Shown here one piece after another: positions 45,036-52,024 of a DNA stretch of 64,000 nt. The DNA lies in contig CAWIXH010000001.1 of the NCBI GenBank assembly GCA_963839995.1, positions 372,001 to 436,000 on the forward strand, read 5' to 3'. The notes beneath the pieces are model-generated. The model was not told where the DNA came from, searched no databases, and saw only the letters and a list, made by a program, of their open reading frames with translations. This stretch comes from CAWIUB01 sp963839995. Lineage in GTDB: Bacteria > Actinomycetota > Actinomycetes > Mycobacteriales > Jatrophihabitantaceae. Made by a program: the position numbers and the translations under genes. How positions within the stretch are numbered: position 1 is the first letter of the stretch; each line of letters starts with the position of its first letter.

Positions 45036-45830
45036 TCAGCCGCCGTACGGGCCAGCGCGCGGCGGATAGCCCGGCTGGTCCGGCGGCGATTGTTCGCCAG
45101 GCAGTGGCGGGTAGGACGAGCTAATATCCGGCTGGCCCGGCGGGTAAGGCGGCTCGCTGGGGGTCTGCTGCTGCTCCGGCTGATGGCTCGGCGCAGGAGG
45201 CGATGTCGGCTGAGGGTAGACCGCGGGTGGGTAGGGCTGATACGGCGGACGAGGCGGATACCCCCCGGCACCGGGATACGGCGGCACGAACGGCAGGGGT
45301 TGCGACGGCAGGTCGGCTGCGTGGGCCGGGTAGTTGTACGACGCGGCGGCCCCGGGCGGTGCGGGGTATGGCGCGTTCACCGGATGCTGCATGATCTGGC
45401 CCTTGGCCTGAAGCCAGCCGAGCACGAACATCACCGCCTGGAACAGCGCAGTGACCAGCTCGAGGATCAGCCCGACCTTGGCGTCCTCGCCCGACGGCTT
45501 GCCGACGAGCAGACCCGCCGTCACGAGCACGGCCGCGACCGAGGCCGCCGCGGGCACGATCGTGCCCCTTGCCTCGCGGTCCAGGAGCGCAAAGGCCGCT
45601 GCCGCGGCCGCGAGCACTGACAGACCGATCGCCCCGGCGCCCGTCGTGGCGAAGCCCTTATAGGTGAAGCTGCCGCTCGACCCGTACCAGTCGAGGAAGC
45701 CCCAGACGATCGACAGGACGCCGAGCACGATGCCGATTAGGTCGAACACCGGCGCGGTCGAGCCGGTGTTCGCCGCCGGACGCGGCGGTGGCGCGCTGGA
45801 ATAGGCGGACGGCGGCCCGTATCCGGTCAT
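45036..45830 (-). CDS. Four-TM protein with Pro-rich tail (DUF5336-like)
   Basis: 264-residue protein: short Pro-rich N-terminus, four membrane segments (about 27-150: VFDLIGIVLGVLSIVWGFLDW, AGAIGLSVLAAAAAAFALL, TIVPAAASVAAVLVTAGLLV, LILELVTALFQAVMFVLGWL), then about 110 residues of Pro/Tyr/Gln-rich tail. This order fits DUF5336, the family of the mycobacterial 34-kDa antigen (Rv0954), which also lies between sucD and PerM. The function is unknown; interaction with cell-division or wall proteins is a suggestion from the Pro-rich tail. Confidence 0.72.
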   Translation of the reverse strand: MTGYGPPSAYSSAPPPRPAANTGSTAPVFDLIGIVLGVLSIVWGFLDWYGSSGSFTYKGFATTGAGAIGLSVLAAAAAAFALLDREARGTIVPAAASVAAVLVTAGLLVGKPSGEDAKVGLILELVTALFQAVMFVLGWLQAKGQIMQHPVNAPYPAPPGAAASYNYPAHAADLPSQPLPFVPPYPGAGGYPPRPPYQPYPPAVYPQPTSPPAPSHQPEQQQTPSEPPYPPGQPDISSSYPPLPGEQSPPDQPGYPPRAGPYGG

Positions 45831-45855
45831 CGGCCTCCTCCTGTCGGCCGGACGG

Positions 45856-46605
45856 CTACTTCTTGGCCTCCCACGGCAGCTTGCCGCCCGTGGCCCGCAG
45901 CCGCAGGAAAGACAGCACGAACCCAGCGACGATGACGATCAGGCTCAGATAGAACCCGACTCCCCGACCAGTGTCGATGCCGCGGACCCCACCCCCGACG
46001 CTGCTGGGAGTGACGATCCACGCCAGCAGCACGCAGACCGTGGCCAATGCGAAGCCAGCCAAACACAGCAGCCGCACCGAATACGGGATGCGCACGTCCG
46101 GCACGAACAGCGCTACGGCGAGCACACTGGCCGACACCAGGGCAAGCAGCGCGGCGAACCAGCCGAAGAAGCCATGCCACGCGCCGGCGCTGCCACTAAC
46201 GGACGCGAAGCCGTGCACCGACGCGGTGTAGTAGCTGAAGAACGAGAAGATCAACGCCAGGAAGCCGCAGCCGAGGATGGCCCAGTCGAGTGGATTGACC
46301 GCCTTCGGGTCGAACCCCGAACGCGCCGGCCCCGATGGCGGCGCCCCAGGGGCGCCATACGGCTGCTGACCGTAGCCGGGCGGTGCAGCTGGCGGCTGGG
46401 CGGGCCACTGGCCCTGCGACCCAGGCGGGGGGTAGCCGGGCGGTGGTGGCGCGGCCGGCGGGACGTACGGAGCGGCGGGCGGTTGGGATACCGGGGGCGG
46501 TGTGTAGGGCGGCTGGGGTGCCGCAGGCGGCGGCGCTGGAGGCTGTGGCGGCGGATTGTATGGAGGCTGCGGCGGTTGTTCACCGGGCGGCGGGTTGACC
46601 GTCAT
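45856..46605 (-). CDS. Pro-rich N-terminus, four-TM protein, paralogue A
   Basis: 249-residue protein with a 95-residue Pro/Gln/Tyr-rich cytoplasmic tail at the N-terminus and four membrane segments. Core motifs NPLDWAILGCGFLALIFSFF, AWHGFFGWFAALLALVSAS and FYLSLIVIVAG with the ending RATGGKLPWE recur almost unchanged in the gene at 46756-47286, so they are tandem duplicates. The upstream regions are also similar. No family name can be assigned with confidence; DUF5336-related is possible. Second of three Pro-rich membrane genes on this strand. Confidence 0.75.
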   Translation of the reverse strand: MTVNPPPGEQPPQPPYNPPPQPPAPPPAAPQPPYTPPPVSQPPAAPYVPPAAPPPPGYPPPGSQGQWPAQPPAAPPGYGQQPYGAPGAPPSGPARSGFDPKAVNPLDWAILGCGFLALIFSFFSYYTASVHGFASVSGSAGAWHGFFGWFAALLALVSASVLAVALFVPDVRIPYSVRLLCLAGFALATVCVLLAWIVTPSSVGGGVRGIDTGRGVGFYLSLIVIVAGFVLSFLRLRATGGKLPWEAKK

Positions 46606-46631
46606 GTGTACTCCCGAGTCATGGCCCCGAT

Positions 46632-46673
46632 GGGCCGACGGCCCGCGATGGACCGCCGGGTCAAAAGCTAGCG
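46632..46673 (-). promoter_or_regulatory. Conserved upstream block of paralogue A
   Basis: About 41 nt resembling 47319-47359 upstream of paralogue B (shared GGGCCGACGG, YCCGCG, CCGCC and TAGCG on the plus strand). On the minus strand each has a TANNNT hexamer (TAGCTT here) as a possible -10. Probably duplicated promoter/leader sequence. Confidence 0.35.
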
Positions 46674-46755
46674 GGCCGTGAGCCCACTGAGAACAACACG
46701 CCGAGGAATCAGTGGGGCAAAATTTCCCGAAGGAACGGGCGCGTCAGGTAATCGG

Positions 46756-47286
46756 CTACTTCTCCCAGGGTAACTTGCCGCCGGTGGCCTTCAGCCGCAG
46801 GTAAGAGAGCGCGCCACCAGCCAAAATCACGATCAAACTCAGATAGAAGCCGGCGCCGCGACTCAGCCCGCTGGCGCCGTCGGGATCAACCAGTCCAGCA
46901 AGAATGACGCAGAGCAACGCCAAAGCGAATCCGCCGAGCGCGATGAGCCTCGGCGGGAACGGCAGCCTGACCTGAGGTGCGAAGATCGCCACCGCGAGGG
47001 CCGCCGCCGCAAACAAGGCGACCAGCGCGGCGAACCAGCCGAAGAAGCCATGCCAGGCGCTTTCGCCGTAGGGGCCGAGCGTGTAGTAGCCGAAGAACGA
47101 GAAGATCAGGGCCAGGAACCCGCAGGCGAGAATTCCCCAGTCCATCGGATGCACGGTCTTCGGATCGAACGACACCCCGGATCTGGACAGGTTGTAGGCG
47201 TGCGACGTGGGTGGCGGCGGCGGAGCAGGCGGTTGGGGAATCTGCGGTGGATCGAACGACGGATCGCCGGGCAGGTTGCTAGTCAT
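46756..47286 (-). CDS. Pro-rich N-terminus, four-TM protein, paralogue B
   Basis: 176-residue duplicate of the protein at 45856-46605 with a much shorter Pro-rich tail (about 30 residues: PPQIPQPPAPPPPPTSHAYN). Membrane core: HPMDWGILACGFLALIFSFF, AWHGFFGWFAALVALFAAA, RLIALGGFALALLCVILAGL, and FYLSLIVILAG, ending RLKATGGKLPWEK. The identical C-terminal motif KLPWE in both copies is a likely functional site. Role unknown. Confidence 0.75.
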   Translation of the reverse strand: MTSNLPGDPSFDPPQIPQPPAPPPPPTSHAYNLSRSGVSFDPKTVHPMDWGILACGFLALIFSFFGYYTLGPYGESAWHGFFGWFAALVALFAAAALAVAIFAPQVRLPFPPRLIALGGFALALLCVILAGLVDPDGASGLSRGAGFYLSLIVILAGGALSYLRLKATGGKLPWEK

Positions 47287-47318
47287 GGAACCATTCCCCC
47301 CTTGTGGATGGCCCAGCC

Positions 47319-47359
47319 GGGCCGACGGTCCGCGGCGGGCCGCCCGGGGAAAGGTAGCG
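47319..47359 (-). promoter_or_regulatory. Conserved upstream block of paralogue B
   Basis: Counterpart of 46632-46673, with TACCTT in the -10-like position on the minus strand. Its conservation after gene duplication suggests shared regulation. Confidence 0.35.
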
Positions 47360-47471
47360 ACAGAACCCGTCGCTGAGTAGCAATTGCAGGCTGAACTATG
47401 CCCCGCGTCTCACCACATAAGTGACAATTCACTGCTAATCCGATAGATCGCGCCACAACCGCGACTGCGAT

Positions 47472-47482
47472 GTGTAATACAC
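47472..47482. promoter_or_regulatory. Palindrome upstream of the mazE-like antitoxin gene
   Basis: GTGTA-A-TACAC, 8 nt upstream of the antitoxin ATG. A second short inverted repeat AGTGA-CAAT-TCACT lies at 47420-47433. Such sites normally bind the antitoxin or toxin-antitoxin complex. Confidence 0.4.
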
Positions 47483-47490
47483 TCCGTTGC

Positions 47491-47721
47491 ATGACGACGC
47501 TTACGATTCGCACAGACCCGGAGGTCGAGCGCGCGCTCGCGGCGCTGACTCGCGAAGGGCAATCTCGCTCCGAGGCGGCACGCGCGGCGATCCTGGAGGC
47601 CGAGCGCGCGCACCGCCGGGCCCGGCTGAGGGCCGAGGCGGCCCAGCTGTGCAACGACCCCGATGACGTGGCCGCCTCGCGGGCATTGGCGGCGGAGATG
47701 GACGCAATCCGTGCGTGGTGA
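47491..47721 (+). CDS. Ribbon-helix-helix antitoxin (MazE-like)
   Basis: 76-residue protein from ATG 47491 (MTTLTIRTDPEVERAL). N-terminal beta strand plus two helices with the SRSEAARAAI pattern form a CopG/Arc-type DNA-binding domain; the C-terminal Ala/Glu/Arg helix would wrap the toxin. It overlaps the MazF-like toxin gene by 11 nt, the normal order antitoxin then toxin. Likely autorepressor through the palindrome just upstream. An earlier ATG at 47470 would run through that palindrome and is rejected. Confidence 0.85.
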   Translation: MTTLTIRTDPEVERALAALTREGQSRSEAARAAILEAERAHRRARLRAEAAQLCNDPDDVAASRALAAEMDAIRAW

Positions 47722-48028
47722 CCTCTACAGGCTCAAAGCCCCCAAGGATGTCCGGGGCCACGAGCAAGCCGGGGCACGCTACGCCGTCGTGGTGCAGTCC
47801 GACGACCTGCCGCTGTCCACGTGGATCATCGCGCCGACCTCCACCGGGCGGCGGGCGGCGTCTTTTCGACCGGAGATCGAGATAGACGGCGCCAAGACCC
47901 GGGTCATGGTCGAACAGCTGACTGTGATCGACCCACAAGCACGCCTTGGCCAGTTCGCCGGCCGGCTGGAGCCCTCCGAGCTGCAGGCCGTCGACTCCGC
48001 ACTGCAGGCAGTGCTGGGCCTGGACTAG
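47711..48028 (+). CDS. MazF/PemK-type toxin
   Basis: 105-residue growth inhibitor of the MazF/PemK fold, usually an mRNA interferase cutting single-stranded RNA at short motifs. GTG 47711 starts MRGDLYRLKAPKDVRGHEQA; then RYAVVVQSDDLP, TWIIAPTSTG, VMVEQLTVIDPQARLGQFAG match the family order of strands, with the GRL motif near the end. Its GTG lies inside the antitoxin gene, coupling toxin translation to antitoxin. Convergent with sucD; both stops lie within one hairpin. Confidence 0.88.
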   Translation: MRGDLYRLKAPKDVRGHEQAGARYAVVVQSDDLPLSTWIIAPTSTGRRAASFRPEIEIDGAKTRVMVEQLTVIDPQARLGQFAGRLEPSELQAVDSALQAVLGLD

Positions 48029-48045
48029 CCCGAGCTGTGGGCTAG
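48025..48045. terminator. Shared hairpin between mazF and sucD
   Basis: CTAGCCC (48025-48031) and GGGCTAG (48039-48045), 7-nt loop. It contains the toxin stop TAG and the sucD stop on the other strand, so it could end both transcripts. No T-run. Confidence 0.45.
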
Positions 48046-48917
48046 CTGAGCAGCTCCCGCATCACCCGAGCGGTCTCGCTCGGGGTCTTGCCCACCCGTA
48101 CACCGGCGGCCTCCAGCGCCTCCTTCTTCGCCTGCGCCGTGCCGGACGAGCCCGAGACGATGGCACCGGCGTGGCCCATCGTCTTGCCCTCCGGCGCGGT
48201 GAAGCCGGCCACGTATCCCACGACCGGTTTGGTGACGTGCTGCTGGATGAAGTCCGCCGCGCGCTCCTCCGCGTCGCCCCCGATCTCGCCGATCATCACC
48301 ACCGCATCGGTCTCCGGGTCGGCCTCGAACGCTTCCAGGGCGTCGATATGGGTGGTGCCGATGACCGGGTCGCCGCCGATGCCGATCGCGGTCGAGAAGC
48401 CGATGTCGCGCAGCTCGTACATCATCTGGTACGTCAGTGTGCCGGATTTGGAGACCAGGCCGATACGACCTGGCCCGGTGATGTCGGATGGGATGATGCC
48501 CGCGTTCGACTTGGCGGGGCTGATCACTCCGGGACAGTTGGGCCCGACGATCCGGGTCGCCTTTCCTTGCGCATATGCCCAGAAGTAGGCGCTGTCGTGG
48601 ACCGGAATGCCTTCGGTGATCACCACGGCGAGCGGCAGCTGCGCGTCTATCGCCTCCATCACGGCATCCTTGGCAAACGCCGGCGGGACGAACAGCACCG
48701 ATACGTTCGCCCCCGTCTCGCTCATGGCCTCGGCCACCGTCCCGAACACCGGTAGCACCGTGCCGTCGTAGTCGACCTTCGTCCCGGCCTTGCGGGCATT
48801 GACGCCGCCCACGATCCGGGTGCCCGAAGCGAGCATGCGCTTGGTGTGCTTGGTGCCCTCCGAGCCCGTCATGCCCTGGACGATGATCCTGGAGGCGTCA
48901 TCGAGGAAGATTGCCAC
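48042..48917 (-). CDS. sucD: Succinyl-CoA synthetase alpha subunit
   Basis: 291-residue alpha subunit carrying the CoA site and the phosphohistidine. N-terminal IIVQGMTGSEGTKHTKRML, GVNARKAGT, then VGPNCPGVISP, GLVSKSGTLTYQM, GIGGDPVIGTTHIDALEAF and the phospho-His in GHAGAIVSG. GTG 48917 follows the sucC stop by one nucleotide; an upstream extension would overlap sucC and lacks homology. TCA cycle substrate-level phosphorylation. Confidence 0.96.
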   Translation of the reverse strand: MAIFLDDASRIIVQGMTGSEGTKHTKRMLASGTRIVGGVNARKAGTKVDYDGTVLPVFGTVAEAMSETGANVSVLFVPPAFAKDAVMEAIDAQLPLAVVITEGIPVHDSAYFWAYAQGKATRIVGPNCPGVISPAKSNAGIIPSDITGPGRIGLVSKSGTLTYQMMYELRDIGFSTAIGIGGDPVIGTTHIDALEAFEADPETDAVVMIGEIGGDAEERAADFIQQHVTKPVVGYVAGFTAPEGKTMGHAGAIVSGSSGTAQAKKEALEAAGVRVGKTPSETARVMRELLS

Positions 48918-48918
48918 G

Positions 48919-50085
48919 TCAGGCCCCAGCCAGTTCGGCGGCCTTGTCGGCCGCACCGTCCATCGTGTCGGCCAGGGTGACCAACGGGTGGGCGGACTCG
49001 GTCAGGATGCGCCGCCCCTCGGCGACATTGTTGCCGTCCAGACGGACCACCAGCGGCTTGCTGTTGCCCTCATCGCCGAGCATCGACAGCGCAGTGACGA
49101 TGCCGTTGGCCACCTCGTCGCAGGCCGTGATGCCGCCGAAGACGTTCACGAACACCGACCGCACGGCCGGGTCGGTCAGGATGATGTCGAGGCCGTTGGC
49201 CATCACTTCGGCACTCGCGCCGCCGCCGATGTCCAGGAAGTTCGCAGGCTTGACGCCGCCATGTCGTTCACCCGCATACGCCACGACGTCCAGGGTCGAC
49301 ATCACCAACCCCGCGCCGTTGCCGATGACGCCGACCTCGCCGTCGAGCTTTACGTAGTTGAGGTGCTTCTCTGTGGCCTGCTGCTCCAGCGGATCGGTCG
49401 ACTCGACGTCGACGTAGTCCGCGTTGCCCGGCTGCCGGAAGTTGGCGTTGTCGTCGAGCGTCACCTTGCCGTCAAGCGCCTTGATCGACCCGTCCGCCAA
49501 CTTGGCCAGCGGATTCACCTCGACCAGCGTCGCGTCCGAGCCGACGAACGCCTGCCACAGCGCCACCAGCACGTCGGCGACCTGGGCGGCGACCTCCGGC
49601 GGGAACTTCGCCGCGGCGACGATCTCGCGAGCCTTGGCGGCGACGACGCCGTCGAGCGCACCGACCGGCACCCTGGCCAGCGCCTCGGGCCGCTCGACCG
49701 CGAGCTGCTCGATCTCCATGCCGCCTTCGTAGGAGGCCATCGCAAGATACGTGCGGTTGGCCCGGTCGAGCAGAAAGGACACGTAGTACTCCTGCTCGAT
49801 CTGCGCGCCCGGGTCGATCAGCACCCGGTGCACTGTGTGGCCTTTGATGTCCATGCCGAGGATCTGTCGCGCGATCTCCCCCGCTTCCTCCGGCGACTTC
49901 GCCACCTTGACGCCGCCTGCCTTGCCGCGGCCGCCGGTTTTCACCTGCGCCTTGACGACGGTGATCCCACCGATTCGTCTCGCCACGTCGACCGCATGCT
50001 GCGGTGTCGTCGCGACCTCGCCGAGGGCGACCGGCACGCCGTACTTGTCGAACAGCTGTTTGGCCTGGTACTCGAACAGATCCAC
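48919..50085 (-). CDS. sucC: Succinyl-CoA synthetase beta subunit
   Basis: 388-residue ATP-grasp subunit binding nucleotide. MDLFEYQAKQLFDKYGVPVA start, VKAQVKTGGRGKAGGVKVA, EQEYYVSFLLDR, VEVNPLAKLADG, and NGAGLVMSTLD with NFLDIGGGA are typical. GTG 50085. It follows the IcmB-like gene by 46 nt and precedes sucD by 1 nt, suggesting one transcript that links B12-dependent acyl-CoA isomerisation to succinyl-CoA use. Confidence 0.96.
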   Translation of the reverse strand: MDLFEYQAKQLFDKYGVPVALGEVATTPQHAVDVARRIGGITVVKAQVKTGGRGKAGGVKVAKSPEEAGEIARQILGMDIKGHTVHRVLIDPGAQIEQEYYVSFLLDRANRTYLAMASYEGGMEIEQLAVERPEALARVPVGALDGVVAAKAREIVAAAKFPPEVAAQVADVLVALWQAFVGSDATLVEVNPLAKLADGSIKALDGKVTLDDNANFRQPGNADYVDVESTDPLEQQATEKHLNYVKLDGEVGVIGNGAGLVMSTLDVVAYAGERHGGVKPANFLDIGGGASAEVMANGLDIILTDPAVRSVFVNVFGGITACDEVANGIVTALSMLGDEGNSKPLVVRLDGNNVAEGRRILTESAHPLVTLADTMDGAADKAAELAGA

Positions 50086-50131
50086 GCTGGCGTCGTCCGT
50101 TTCGTTGAGTGCCGGATGTCGGTCGCTGAGC

Positions 50132-50566
50132 CTATGCCCGCAGGTCGTCTTGCCGCGCGCCGCTGAGACCGGATTCACCCACGTTCTCACGCACCCAGTC
50201 GACGATCCGCTCCATCGAGGTACCGGGGGTGAACACCGTGGCAACGCCCATCTTCAGGAGCTGGGGGATGTCGGCTTCCGGGATGATGCCGCCGCCGAAG
50301 ACGACGACATCGGTGACGCCGTGGTCGCGCAGCAGCTCCATCAGCCGGGCGAACAGGGTCATGTGTGCGCCGGAGAGAACGGAGAGCCCGACAGCGTCGG
50401 CATCCTCCTGGATTACGGTCTGCACGATCTGCTCGGGCGTCTGGTGCAGCCCGGTGTAGATGACCTCCATACCGGCGTCGCGCAGTGCGCGCGCGACGAC
50501 CTTGGCGCCGCGGTCATGCCCGTCCAGGCCCGGCTTGGCGATGACGACCCTGATGTGCGCGCTCAC
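50132..50566 (-). CDS. Stand-alone B12-binding subunit, IcmB-like
   Basis: 144-residue cobalamin-binding domain: RVVIAKPGLDGHDRGAKVVA with the cobalt-ligating His in DGHDRG, then GLSVLSGAH, VVFGGGIIPEAD, VFTPGTSMERIVDWV. Length and sequence resemble the small subunit of isobutyryl-CoA mutase and related acyl-CoA mutases, which pair with a separate large subunit. No such large subunit lies beside it; MutB at 2340-4526 has its own B12 domain. GTG 50566. Placed ahead of sucC-sucD on the same strand. Confidence 0.88.
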   Translation of the reverse strand: MSAHIRVVIAKPGLDGHDRGAKVVARALRDAGMEVIYTGLHQTPEQIVQTVIQEDADAVGLSVLSGAHMTLFARLMELLRDHGVTDVVVFGGGIIPEADIPQLLKMGVATVFTPGTSMERIVDWVRENVGESGLSGARQDDLRA

Positions 50567-50700
50567 GCGGACAGTCTCCCAGGTTTGGCCGGGTAGGCAG
50601 CCTCGGGTTACCGTTCGGTCCTGAATCACAGCGATGCTCGCGGTCCGTGGCGTCGGCGCCGGGCAACGCCGACCGCCAGCGACGAGCCCAGCAGGAGAGC

Positions 50701-52024
50701 ATGCCGACTGTGCCGATCTCGGACGTCACCGCCGATGCGCCTTCGCGGGTCGACGCTCCGGCGCCCCGTGCGACCTCGCTGCTGGCGCTGCCCGGCGAGC
50801 TGACGCGGGGCAGCCGGGCAATTGTGCTGCAGTGGCTCGCCACCCGCGCCGCCATGCTCTCGCTGCTCGTCCTAGTCGAGGGATCCATGACCGGCGATGT
50901 CGGCTATTACGCGAGCAGCCTGCAGTCGCTGGTGCACGGCGGTGGCATCCGCGACACCCTGCAGGAATACCCAATCCCGGTGCTGGGCATCATGCTCCCG
51001 CAGTACCTGATCGGGGGGCTGAACCAGACCGCGTTCACCATCTTGTTCGCGCTGTCCATGCTCGCGGTCGACGCGCTGTTCACCCGGCTGCTGTGGCGGG
51101 CCAGCGGCCGGGCACAGGGCCCAGCCGTGACGTTCTGGCTGTGGTTCGTCGCTGTTCTCGGGCCGATCGCCTACTTCCGGTTCGACATCGTCCCGGCCAC
51201 ACTCGCGGGCGCCGCGCTGCTCGCGGCGATCCGCCGGCCGGTGATCTCCGGTGTGCTGACCGCGCTGGGGGCCGCGCTGAAGCTATGGCCGGCGATCATG
51301 TTGCCGATCTTCCTGATCCGCCGGGTGCACCGGGCCGCCATCGTCGCTTCGTTCCTCGTGACCGGTGCGCTGCTGGCGCTCGTCAGCCTGCTCGTCGGTG
51401 GCCTGCACCGTTCCGTTTCCCCGCTCCATTGGCAGTCCGGACGCGGCCTGCAGGTCGAGTCGATCGCGGCCGCGCCCGTGATGCTCGCTCGGATGGTGAA
51501 CCCCGGCGGGCCGTGGAGCACTCCACTTGTCGGTCTACAAGGCATACGAGATCACCGGGCCGGGGGTGCGCGCACTCATCACCGCCAGCACGGTGGCCAC
51601 CGTCGTCGGCATCGTGGTCCTCGCCGTGCTCTGGCTGCGCGCGGTGCGGCTGCCCGACGCGTCGATCGAGGTCGTGGGCTGGTTGCTGATTGCGACCGCC
51701 GCGGTCATCACGATCACCAACAAGGTGCTCAGCCCGCAGTACATCCTGTGGCTGGGCGGTCCGCTCGCCGCGCTTGCGGTGTTCCTGCCCGCCGACCGGG
51801 AAGTCCGCAGGGCGCTGGCGTTGCTCATGGCGATCGCGGTGCTCACCCATCTGGACTACCCGCTGCTCTATCACTTCCTGGTGAGGGACTACGGGCCGAT
51901 GCCGCTTGCGACCGTGGTGCTCGAGACCCGGAACGTCCTGCTGCTGCTGTTCGCCGTCCGGGCGTGCGTGCACGTCTGGCACCGCACCGCCCGTCCCGCC
52001 CGCGCCGTCGAATCCGCGCGATGA
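50701..52024 (+). pseudogene. Membrane glycosyltransferase-like gene (DUF2029/GT87 type) with a frameshift
   Basis: Multi-membrane protein resembling GT-C mannosyltransferases: TGDVGYYASSLQSLV, EYPIPVLGIMLPQYLIGGL, GPIAYFRFDIVPATLAGAAL, KLWPAIMLPIFL and RGLQVESIAAAPVMLARMV in the first frame (50701 to about 51520). The matching continuation SVYKAYEITGPGVRALITA, then NKVLSPQYILWLGG and THLDYPLLYHFLV, is in the +1 frame (about 51527-52024). The shift lies within 51503-51527; removing one base near 51523 would restore a protein of about 441 residues. It may be a real inactivation or an assembly error. ATG 50701 has AGGAG upstream. Its stop overlaps the DUF2079 start as ATGA. Confidence 0.75.

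Noticed and set aside
44975..45271. A 99-residue N-terminal extension of the PerM-like protein.
   Set aside because: Arg-rich, antisense to the DUF5336-like gene, and no homology; GTG 44974 gives the normal start.
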